NCBI GenBank assembly: GCA_050116575.1
Contig: JASFOJ010000115.1
Span: forward strand, 1-15,512
DNA length: 15,512 bases
Direction: 5' to 3'
Origin: JAKEGK01 sp050116575
Lineage (GTDB): Bacteria; Pseudomonadota; Gammaproteobacteria; SZUA-152
The notes under the pieces are model-generated. The model made no database searches. It worked only from the letters and a program-made list of their open reading frames with translations, and was not told the origin of the DNA. Each line of letters opens with the position of its first letter. Within the stretch, counting starts at the first letter, position 1. The translations under genes were made by a program, and so were the position numbers. Shown here piece by piece: positions 1 through 6,014 of the stretch.

Positions 1-412
1 AGCGTTTGATGTCATCTTTGCAGTAATCACCGACGAAACCGTCAAAGTCCTCGAAGTAGGGTGTGCCTGCCGTATCAGCAACTGTAAACGTAAAATAGTT
101 GGGAAAGTAGGCGGCGATTTGGGCTTCCAGTTTATCGTGCAGATCGAAATCGTTTGGATTGTTAGCAAAGTGTTCGATCAGGTCAATATTTTCCTGGCCA
201 AAGAGTTTAACCAGACGCTTTTTTTCCTCCACAAATTGCGCTACTTGTTCGGCGACACTGGTTGTCGCATCCCGGGCAGTGGATTGATGGTAGGACCTAA
301 AATCGGCCATTCGCGATTGATCGACCCAAAACAACAGGGCTACTGCCGTTAATAGCATCAACAAGACGAAAAGAACGTAACTTTTAAACGGTATGATTGT
401 TTTGGATGCCAT
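1..412 (-). CDS. Membrane-anchored sensor-like protein, N-terminal fragment
   Basis: An uninterrupted minus-strand frame starts at the ATG at 412-410 and runs 137 codons to the window edge, so the protein is cut off. Residues about 6-27 form one hydrophobic helix (IIPFKSYVLFVLLMLLTAVA and following). After it comes a soluble, probably periplasmic segment rich in charged and aromatic residues, with EEKKRLVKLFGQENIDLIEH and then TVADTAGTPYFEDFDGFVG. One TM helix followed by a Cache/PAS-like extracytoplasmic segment is the usual front end of diguanylate cyclases, histidine kinases and chemoreceptors. The output domain lies outside the window, so the class cannot be decided. I see no convincing Shine-Dalgarno sequence before the ATG, so the start is moderately certain. 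A 12-bp palindrome lies about 20 bp upstream. Confidence 0.7.
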   Translation of the reverse strand, partial: MASKTIIPFKSYVLFVLLMLLTAVALLFWVDQSRMADFRSYHQSTARDATTSVAEQVAQFVEEKKRLVKLFGQENIDLIEHFANNPNDFDLHDKLEAQIAAYFPNYFTFTVADTAGTPYFEDFDGFVGDYCKDDIKR

Positions 413-430
413 GGCGAACAGGTACTTTAT

Positions 431-442
431 ATTGTTAACAAT
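431..442. repeat. Perfect 12-bp palindrome upstream of sensor-like gene
   Basis: ATTGTTAACAAT reads the same on both strands. It lies 19 bp upstream of the ATG of the partial sensor-like gene, so it could be an operator. No regulator can be named from the sequence. A palindrome this short can also arise by chance in AT-rich DNA. Confidence 0.3.
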
Positions 443-846
443 CGTTCACAGGGCTACGGGTCCAATCATGGCAATTGAAAATAACAGGTTGTCCGGAACG
501 TGCCGCTGACAGAAAAACGTTGTGCCACTAGGAGGTTATCGGAACTATGTTGGCGATTCTTGAGGTTGCAGGTCGGGTACCGTAACGATTATGAAATGCG
601 AAAAACTAATTAAAACAATAAGTTAAAACACACTGTTGATTCGTGTTGGAGGTTGCGGGCCTTAAAACCCACCGTTCGTTCGAAAGAAATAACGCTCGCC
701 ACATAACGAAAAAAACGATATCTGCTTAAAAGCAGGCAAGCATATATTTCGGGCGGGCGAAAAAGGCTATAAAAGCTAAACTATCAATGGGTTACAGTGA
801 GTTTCTGCTCTAGCGTAACCCTCGGGTTAAGTCGACACCGTCAGCC

Positions 847-887
847 GTCGACGCAACAATCCATGAATCCATGAGTGTTGCGTCGAC
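847..887. repeat. Strong inverted repeat with tandem repeat in the loop
   Basis: A perfect 12-bp inverted repeat has arms GTCGACGCAACA (847-858) and TGTTGCGTCGAC (876-887). The 17-nt loop is made of two tandem copies of ATCCATGA plus a G. A further GTCGAC stands at 831-836. No T-run follows on either strand, so it is not a classical intrinsic terminator. It lies 38 bp past the stop of the minus-strand gene that ends at 925, and could protect that transcript's 3' end or be a structured RNA. Confidence 0.5.
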
Positions 888-924
888 ACGGCCGGTTTAT
901 GCTAGCTAAATAATGCGCGGGTGT

Positions 925-1521
925 TCAATATGAATAACCAATATTCAGGGAAAACGCATTATTGATGTCCCCCGTAAGATATTGGAAGTACGAAAAAGAC
1001 AGTTTAAATCTGTCAGATGTCTGAAAACTAAGCCGGGGCGCTACAAAGGCACCGGCTGCGATATCGATGTCCTCCGACGCGCAGCCCGAACAATTGGGGA
1101 TGCTCCTGCTGGAATCGATAACAAATTCGTACCCGCCCAGCAGGTCGGCACTGGCCGAGGTGCCAATGCGATAACTCATTCCGGTTTCACCGTACAAACT
1201 AAAAGCAGAGGCATCGGATTCAGCCGTTGATCGGTTACCAAAGTTATCGACAACTCGTTGGCTAAATTGATCGTTGTCCGAATATAAAAATCCCGAGATA
1301 CCCACCGCATACAACATGGCATTGGTTTGACCTTCCCAGGCAAATCGCAAATAAGTGGCTGTATCTTCGACACGTTCCTGGGTGGCTATGGTGCTGTCCA
1401 CATTCACCTGGCCCAGTGCAAAAGAAAATCCGCTTTTCGGGGATTGATATATTTCACTCGCCCCGGCGGTTAAGGAAATGGAAACAAGACACACCCCAAC
1501 AATAAAACCCCTAACGTACAT
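925..1521 (-). CDS. Small exported protein, probable outer-membrane beta-barrel
   Basis: 198 residues. The N-terminus is a signal peptide: a short basic start, hydrophobic VGVCLVSISLT, and a likely signal peptidase I site after AGA (about residue 21). The mature part has alternating hydrophobic/polar stretches such as FAWEGQTNAMLYAVGISGFL, and ends in FSLNIGYSY, a C-terminal aromatic residue as used in BAM-inserted barrels. A CSGC pair around residue 145 sits in what would be a loop. The length suits a small OmpA/OmpW-like 8-strand barrel, but I recognise no named family. The start is supported by AAGGAG about 6 nt before the ATG. It is transcribed alone, divergently from the ABC operon some 800 bp away. 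Function unknown. Confidence 0.75.
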   Translation of the reverse strand: MYVRGFIVGVCLVSISLTAGASEIYQSPKSGFSFALGQVNVDSTIATQERVEDTATYLRFAWEGQTNAMLYAVGISGFLYSDNDQFSQRVVDNFGNRSTAESDASAFSLYGETGMSYRIGTSASADLLGGYEFVIDSSRSIPNCSGCASEDIDIAAGAFVAPRLSFQTSDRFKLSFSYFQYLTGDINNAFSLNIGYSY

Positions 1522-1680
1522 AACAACTCCTTATAATAATTATGAATTTTATGCCGGGTAAAATTTAACCCCGTTACTTCGGACCTCGCCTACCCGACGG
1601 GCAAATCCTACCATTGAACTGCTACTTAGTGAAGATGCTTAATAGCAATTAAACGGGGTTGTACACCAGTAAATGATGTG
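1522..1680 (-). promoter_or_regulatory. Possible structured 5' leader of the small barrel gene
   Basis: On the minus strand the region upstream of the barrel gene can form a multi-branch fold. The outer 9-bp stem is AACCCCGTT/AACGGGGTT (plus-strand 1567-1575 and 1652-1660). Inside it lie a TGCTA/TAGCA stem and a CCCGTCGGG-type stem. A competing hairpin, GGGT-TAAATTT-ACCC, overlaps the 3' arm of the outer stem just ahead of the AAGGAG ribosome binding site. Such mutually exclusive stems are typical of regulatory leaders, but I match it to no known riboswitch class. No covariation evidence is available here. Confidence 0.25.
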
Positions 1681-1772
1681 ATCACCAGGGTTTCTGGCGC
1701 CGGTAGGGTTTTCTTCAGCGCGGCTAAAACGTCGCAAATTGCGGCTGAAATGGATTGTGATGTATAAAAACT

Positions 1773-1815
1773 GGTCATTGTGTCGCAAATATTATATACG
1801 ACCGCGGCTTGATAT
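1773..1815 (-). promoter_or_regulatory. Possible promoter reading toward the small barrel gene
   Basis: The minus strand carries a perfect -10 TATAAT (within GTATATAATATTTGCG), with a TGACTA-like -35 about 18 nt upstream. Transcription would give a leader of roughly 250 nt before the barrel gene, which would include the possible structured region. The -35 match is weak, so this is tentative. Confidence 0.3.
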
Positions 1816-1989
1816 AGTCACGCCTTATATGGGGTACGAATCGATAGGGTGCTGTATGTGATCATATGACCGCGGAAATATTCGTTCGCAACGAGGAAAT
1901 TGTAAGAGCCTATTCGGGTATTTCAACTTATTGTCACGTTGATGCGGCAGCTAGGACGAGTATGCGATTAGGGTGGTATATTACGGTTT

Positions 1990-2148
1990 TTGTCGTATTG
2001 GTATTTTGCGGTTGCGGCCGTCGCTGCCTGCCACTCGTGGCACGGGCATCCCGGATGTGTTGGTGTTGGCGTCATTATTCATAGCATAGAATTGATAAAA
2101 CTATTTAGGTCCTGGTTAAAGTCGTTACCTACTTATGGGCAACGTTGA
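1990..2148 (+). pseudogene. Possible remnant of a small lipoprotein gene
   Basis: A TTG-started frame of 52 codons encodes a very short hydrophobic lead ending in the lipobox-like AVAAC, then CHSWHGHPGCVGVGVIIHS, a His/Gly/Val-rich stretch. No ribosome binding site is visible and the lead is too short for a good signal peptide. The overlapping frame from the ATG at 1962 supplies a better hydrophobic start (MRLGWYITVFVVLVF). Joining the two would need one frameshift near 2004. It may be a decayed or mis-sequenced small lipoprotein gene, or chance. The same 800-bp intergenic stretch otherwise shows no supported coding region. Confidence 0.2.
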
Positions 2149-2218
2149 TATTTATTAATGACGATATTATTTTTTGTATGCTATCCAGTGTTGTATTACT
2201 TCGCTTAGTCAAACCTGG

Positions 2219-2234
2219 CTTGATTTTTATCAAG
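2219..2234 (+). promoter_or_regulatory. FNR/Anr-type box upstream of the ABC exporter operon
   Basis: CTTGATTTTTATCAAG contains a perfect match to the TTGAT-N4-ATCAA consensus of FNR, Anr and related CRP/FNR-family regulators. The flanking C and G extend the palindrome. A -10-like TATGTA at 2275-2280 would put the start near 2287 and the box centre near -60, a class I activator position. This suggests that oxygen limitation or a related signal controls the three-gene exporter operon. The box is seen directly. The regulator and the promoter position are inferred. Confidence 0.55.
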
Positions 2235-2337
2235 TGAATTTTTCTTCTCATAAAGCTGGTCTTTTTTCAGAGCATATGTACTGTACTAATGTTATTTGTC
2301 TGAATAGTTGTCTGGCATATGTGTTACCAGGGTCAAA

Positions 2338-3063
2338 GTGACTTCATCCGCCGATAAGCAAATCGCCGTTCGCTGCCAGGGAGTGACCAAGGCCTATGGC
2401 GCCGGGGATACGAAAACTTGGGCCCTGCGGGGAATCGACCTTGATGTTTGCCAGGGTGAATTACTGATGGTGGCGGGGCCGTCGGGCTGTGGCAAGACAA
2501 CCCTGATATCCATCATTGCGGCCATCCTGGACCAGGATGAGGGGCAATGCCAGGTACTCGGCCATGACGTGAAAGACATGGACAGGACCGAGCGAGTACG
2601 TTTTCGTGGCCGTTCGATCGGTTTTGTATTCCAGGCTTTTAATTTGCTTCCGGCGCTGACCGCGCATGAAAACGTTGCAGTGCCGTTGTTGTTAAATGGC
2701 GTGACCCGCAAACATGCCTTGAACAAGGCCAGAGACGTTCTTGAGTCATTGGATCTGGGTGCGCGATCAGTATATTTGCCGGCGCAGTTGAGTGGCGGCC
2801 AGCAGCAACGAGTAGCAATTGCACGGGCGCTGGTGCATGAACCACAGTTGATTATTTGTGATGAACCTACCAGCAACCTCGATCACCAGAGCGGACAGGA
2901 TACCATGACCATTTTGCGTGGCGTGGCTCAGAGTACCCACCGGTCACTCATTGTGGTTACCCACGATAACCGCATTCTAGCCTATGCAGATCGCATCGCT
3001 AACATGGATGATGGCAAAATCGTCTCCATTACTGGCGGCCGTTCCGGGAAATTGACGCAATGA
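2338..3063 (+). CDS. ABC exporter ATP-binding protein, MacB/LolD/DevA type
   Basis: 241 residues from the GTG at 2338, a normal length for the family. All ATPase motifs are intact: Walker A GPSGCGKTT (about residues 47-55), signature LSGGQQQRVAIARAL (from about 151), Walker B LIICDEPTSNLD (from about 171) and the H-loop VVTHD (His about 209). The TSNLD ending and the FQAFNLLPALTAHENV segment are typical of the MacB/LolD/DevA branch. It would power the permease encoded two genes downstream. The start is chosen because AGGG stands 5 nt before the GTG and the alignment-like start fits the family. A TTG at 2308 in the same frame is an alternative. Its stop overlaps the next start as ATGA (3060-3063), indicating translational coupling. 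An FNR/Anr-type box lies about 105 bp upstream. Confidence 0.93.
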   Translation: MTSSADKQIAVRCQGVTKAYGAGDTKTWALRGIDLDVCQGELLMVAGPSGCGKTTLISIIAAILDQDEGQCQVLGHDVKDMDRTERVRFRGRSIGFVFQAFNLLPALTAHENVAVPLLLNGVTRKHALNKARDVLESLDLGARSVYLPAQLSGGQQQRVAIARALVHEPQLIICDEPTSNLDHQSGQDTMTILRGVAQSTHRSLIVVTHDNRILAYADRIANMDDGKIVSITGGRSGKLTQ

Positions 3064-3986
3064 AACGAGCATATATATTACCGGTGTCGGCGGTACTGGG
3101 GGTTTGTATTGCGATTGTTGCCGTGGTTTATGCCAATCGCCCGCCAACCCGGCACACCAGTCAACCGCTGACACCGCAAGTGCCTTATTCTTCGTATATC
3201 GCGGGCGCGGGGCTCGTTGAAGCCAGTACCGGTAACATTGCCGTTGCTTCACCGGTGGCCGGTGTGGTGCGGGAAATAATTGTCAAAGTGGGAGAGCACG
3301 TGGAGCCGGGAGATGCACTATTTAAAATAGATGATCGCGACCTGCAAGCACAACGTGTGACCGCAGTTGCAAAAGTCAAGGAAGCGACGGCTTCGCTGCA
3401 AAAGCCACGACACCGGTATGATTATGCCAGGGATCTCCGGCGGCGCGACCCGAACTCCGTCAGTAAACAGGATTTAACGGCGCTGCATGACGATGTGGAT
3501 ATGGCCCAGGCGGCGTTGGATGTGGCACAAGCACAGGTAAAGCAGATCAGGATGGAAATAGAACGACGAACCGTCCGCGCGCCGGTGGCAAGTGAAATAC
3601 TACAACTGAAAATGCGGGTCGGGGAGTATATAGATAGTAGTAGTGTGTCAGAACCCTTGCTGATTCTGGGAGGCGGCGACCGATTCAACGTGCGTGTCAA
3701 CATCGACGAATATGATGCCCGCCGTTTTCGAACGGACGCCGACGCCGTGGCTTTTCTGCGGGGCGATCCGTCACAAAAAATTCCGCTTCGTTATGAATAT
3801 ACTGAACCGTATATTGTGCCAAAAAACGTATCCACGGGCAGCCCAACGGAACGAACGGATTCGCGGGTGCTGCAGGTTATTTATAGTTTTGACCATCATA
3901 ACTTGCCGGTTTACGTTGGGCAGTTGCTCGATGTCTACGTGCAGGGGCCACCTTTCAACGGCAATAACTCTGGTCCGGATCATTAG
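3060..3986 (+). CDS. HlyD-family periplasmic adaptor protein of the ABC exporter
   Basis: 308 residues. There is an N-terminal membrane anchor (about residues 6-25), then a biotinyl-lipoyl-like half, ASPVAGVVREIIVKVGEHVE (about 60-85). A short alpha-helical hairpin rich in Ala/Gln/Lys covers about 95-175, followed by the second lipoyl half TVRAPVASEILQLKMRVGEY and a beta-barrel region. This is the order of membrane-fusion proteins of the DevB/MacA kind. They bridge an inner-membrane transporter to an outer-membrane factor. The hairpin is short, like those of adaptors that contact a TolC partner tip to tip. It overlaps the ATPase gene by 4 bp and its TAG directly abuts the permease ATG (3986/3987), so the three are one operon. 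No outer-membrane factor is encoded in the operon. The substrate is unknown. Confidence 0.88.
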   Translation: MKRAYILPVSAVLGVCIAIVAVVYANRPPTRHTSQPLTPQVPYSSYIAGAGLVEASTGNIAVASPVAGVVREIIVKVGEHVEPGDALFKIDDRDLQAQRVTAVAKVKEATASLQKPRHRYDYARDLRRRDPNSVSKQDLTALHDDVDMAQAALDVAQAQVKQIRMEIERRTVRAPVASEILQLKMRVGEYIDSSSVSEPLLILGGGDRFNVRVNIDEYDARRFRTDADAVAFLRGDPSQKIPLRYEYTEPYIVPKNVSTGSPTERTDSRVLQVIYSFDHHNLPVYVGQLLDVYVQGPPFNGNNSGPDH

Positions 3987-5180
3987 ATGTACTATATCGC
4001 TCTGAAAATCCTCATGGGTGACCGGGCGAAGTATACCGGGTTGCTGCTGGGTATCACCTTTACCGCTTTTCTCGTTACATTTGCCGGATCGTATTTCGCC
4101 GGATTCATGACGCGGGGTTTTTCCTTGATCTCGGAGAACGGTGAGGTGGATGTATGGGTAATGGACCCGGCGGTCTCTTCCGTGGAAGAGACGGTTAATT
4201 TGCCCGGATCGGCGCTGGATCGCATTCGTAGTGTGCGAGGGGTGCGCTATGCGGCGCCACTAAGGCTGGGGACGGTGGATGTGCGTTTTCCCAATGGAAG
4301 ATTCCAATCAGTACAGGTGATCGGCGTGGACGGAGCTACGCTGATGGGAGTACCGCTGCTCGCAGATGGGATATCGCCGGTCATATTACGCGCGCCGGAT
4401 GCGGCGATTGTCGACCCGGGGGGAACTCGCGGCAAGCTGCAAACACCAGTGAAGAAAAGTGACCAATGGCCCCATGATGGTGTGCATCTTAATGTACCCA
4501 CGCGGGAGCTAACGGCGGGTGACGAACTGTTGGCCAATGGTCGGCGTGTGAAAATCGTTGGCCGCTCTCATACGCTTCCGCGGTTTCCGCCGCGACCGTT
4601 ACTTTATACGCTTTACAGTAACGCCGCGCGTATCCTGCCTCAGGAACGCCATAAATTGACATTTGTGCTGGTCACAGCCCGCGCTGGTATATCACCACGT
4701 CGGTTGGCAAAACGCATTGAACAGCAAACGGGACTGCGTGCTCGTTCCGCAGATGATTTTAAAAGCGATACGGTGCACTGGTATCTCGTAAACTCGGAAG
4801 ATGTCGGTGACATGGCAGCCATGTTAACGCTGGCGATGACCGTGGGTTTCGGTGTTACCGGCGTGATGCTTTACATGTTCACCTACGAGAACCTCAAACA
4901 ATACGCCGTACTCAACGCAATGGGAGCGACACCACGATTGATGTTGACCATGGTGTTTCTGCAGGCCGGCTTGTGCGCGCTGCTGGGCACCGGATTGGGA
5001 ATTGGCGTCTGTGTCGTGGTGGGCGAAATGGTCAGCCAGGTGGGATATCCGTTTCGGATGATGTGGTTTACGCCACTGCTGGGTGTGCTCGGTGTTGTCA
5101 TAATAAGCGTGATCGCCGCGGCGATCAGTATACGCCCGGTCTTGAAAATGGAACCTGGCGTGGTATTTGCTGCCCGTTAG
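3987..5180 (+). CDS. ABC exporter permease, FtsX/MacB/DevC type
   Basis: 397 residues, close to the usual size of DevC-type permeases. One TM helix near the N-terminus (about 18-40, LLLGITFTAFLVTFAGSYFA) is followed by a large periplasmic domain of about 220 residues. Three more helices lie at about 275-298, 318-345 and 362-388, ending VLKMEPGVVFAAR. This 1+3 topology with a large first periplasmic loop defines the MacB/FtsX mechanotransmission class, in which the transporter drives extrusion from the periplasm or outer leaflet. Gene order ATPase-adaptor-permease and the zero-gap junction with the adaptor gene support one complex. The cargo cannot be predicted. Heterocyst glycolipid export by DevBCA and macrolide/toxin export by MacAB are family precedents only. 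Confidence 0.9.
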   Translation: MYYIALKILMGDRAKYTGLLLGITFTAFLVTFAGSYFAGFMTRGFSLISENGEVDVWVMDPAVSSVEETVNLPGSALDRIRSVRGVRYAAPLRLGTVDVRFPNGRFQSVQVIGVDGATLMGVPLLADGISPVILRAPDAAIVDPGGTRGKLQTPVKKSDQWPHDGVHLNVPTRELTAGDELLANGRRVKIVGRSHTLPRFPPRPLLYTLYSNAARILPQERHKLTFVLVTARAGISPRRLAKRIEQQTGLRARSADDFKSDTVHWYLVNSEDVGDMAAMLTLAMTVGFGVTGVMLYMFTYENLKQYAVLNAMGATPRLMLTMVFLQAGLCALLGTGLGIGVCVVVGEMVSQVGYPFRMMWFTPLLGVLGVVIISVIAAAISIRPVLKMEPGVVFAAR

Positions 5181-5439
5181 TAACAGGCCTAGCCAGACAT
5201 TACACCATGAGGGAGGAAGATTTTGTGGACCCTGTCACGGTGCGGCAGTGAACCTATTTCCTGTATAGTGTCATAAAGCTCAAGGCCATGGTCATACTTT
5301 TCAGCGGTTATACGCTGATGACCGAATAGTCTATACTATAAACGACCCCGTTATTATAAAAATACGGAGTGGTAAGAACCGTAATACAGTTTCGATTTGC
5401 TAGATACGTTATTTTAACCATATTATTCGGAAGTAACCA
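5181..5439. other. Intergenic stretch with a small palindrome
   Basis: It holds the inverted repeat TCAGCG-GTTATA-CGCTGA at 5301-5318 and a -10-like TATACT at 5332-5337 that could serve the small membrane-protein gene at 5440. No strong -35 stands at the right distance. I see no clear intrinsic terminator for the upstream operon. Confidence 0.35.
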
Positions 5440-5646
5440 ATGGATAACACTGCAACACTCATTTGGGGCATGCTGTTCGGGGCAATCGGGCTGGGCTTTT
5501 TTATGTATGGAAAAAAGCAAAGGTCTCCCATTCCGTTGATCGCCGGCTTGGGTTTGATGGTGTTCCCTTATTTCATATCCAACGTTTACCTGATCGTAAT
5601 AGTCGGTGCCGCGCTGATGGCGTTACCGTATTTTATCCAGCTTTGA
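5440..5646 (+). CDS. Small conserved two-helix inner-membrane protein
   Basis: 68 residues with two hydrophobic helices: about 8-22 (IWGMLFGAIGLGFFMYG) and about 32-66 (PLIAGLGLMVFPYFISNVYL and on). They are joined by a short basic loop, KKQRSP. I recognise the pattern LFGAIGLGFF.YGKKQR...P...G..LMVFPYFISN as a widespread small membrane protein of proteobacteria. It is sometimes labelled as an amino acid transport protein, without experimental basis that I know of. The start has GGAAG about 6 nt before the ATG. It stands alone between two exporter operons on the same strand and is probably independent of both. Function unknown. Confidence 0.8.
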   Translation: MDNTATLIWGMLFGAIGLGFFMYGKKQRSPIPLIAGLGLMVFPYFISNVYLIVIVGAALMALPYFIQL

Positions 5647-5699
5647 GTTCTCGGTGTTGCACACAACGGCACCTACAACTATCAACCTGTTAAACTCGT

Positions 5700-5834
5700 C
5701 TATTCCTTCCCTAAAATCCCTGCGAATACCGTAGCGTTACCCACGATGGTAATCGCAATCAATACTTCAGCCGATAGATTTGCCGGTCGCTGTAAAAAGC
5801 TGTTCTCGTTTCTACAAACCTTCCCATAGATCAT
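5700..5834 (-). CDS. Possible small hypothetical protein or gene remnant
   Basis: A 44-codon minus-strand frame from the ATG at 5834 encodes a polar start, then a hydrophobic stretch, AEVLIAITIVGNATVFAGIL, ending GKE. No good Shine-Dalgarno sequence is seen. An overlapping minus-strand frame just upstream ends in DIAKELNDLWEGL. Both have reasonable composition, which may indicate a decayed gene in the roughly 300-bp AT-richer stretch 5647-5942 between the small membrane protein and the second exporter operon. I recognise no family, and chance is a real alternative. Confidence 0.15.
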   Translation of the reverse strand: MIYGKVCRNENSFLQRPANLSAEVLIAITIVGNATVFAGILGKE

Positions 5835-5885
5835 TCAATTCTTTAGCTATATCAATGTCCTTCTCATTCTTTCGCGTAAAGTTAC

Positions 5886-5930
5886 TAGTTAGCAAGTTTA
5901 ATAGTCGAGTTCAGGTTGTTTGGCTAACTA
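5886..5930. repeat. 8-bp inverted repeat upstream of the exporter operon
   Basis: TAGTTAGC (5886-5893) and GCTAACTA (5923-5930) are perfect inverted copies separated by 29 bp. They lie 85 bp before the likely start of the TolC-fusion gene. They could be paired operator half-sites or a leader stem. No promoter hexamers can be placed confidently here. Confidence 0.3.
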
Positions 5931-6014
5931 TATGAATTACTGATGAAAAACTTATTTTTACACGGCTGTGTGATAAATGATCAAAGTGTATGTAACCTAC
6001 GGCGTCGTTCCAAA

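Larger units (their letters stand above)
413..924. other. Intergenic stretch without a supported gene
   Basis: About 510 bp between two minus-strand genes. I find no credible reading frame. It contains a perfect palindrome at 431-442, an inverted repeat GGGTTAC/GTAACCC at 789-795 and 815-821, and a strong hairpin at 847-887. The promoter of the left-hand sensor-like gene must lie here, but I cannot place it with confidence. Confidence 0.6.

Noticed and set aside
660..840. c-di-GMP (GEMM) riboswitch suggested by CGAAAG and GGGTTAC..GTAACCC elements
   Set aside because: The conserved GGGACGCAAAGC core is absent on both strands.
847..887. Intrinsic terminator for the minus-strand barrel gene
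   Set aside because: The stem is strong but no run of T follows it in the minus-strand direction, and the loop is long.
1563..1664. attC-like element: ATTTAAC ... GTTGTAC with complementary inner arms, about 100 bp
   Set aside because: Only the GTT and the inner CCCGTT/AACGGG pair. The right-hand core breaks GTTRRRY at the fifth base, no L boxes pair, and the place is 13 kb from the integrase. A leader RNA fold explains the stem better.
1852..1872. CRP-like site around TGTGATCATATGAC
   Set aside because: Only one half-site is present. No TCACA stands at the right spacing.
1866..2084. 72-codon frame as a normal gene
   Set aside because: No ribosome binding site and odd composition rich in Cys, Arg and Trp at the end. 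Only the middle part suggests a gene, and only with a frameshift.
5206..5251. Tiny 14-codon ORF after the permease gene
   Set aside because: Too short and without support. It merely begins in the tail of the operon transcript.
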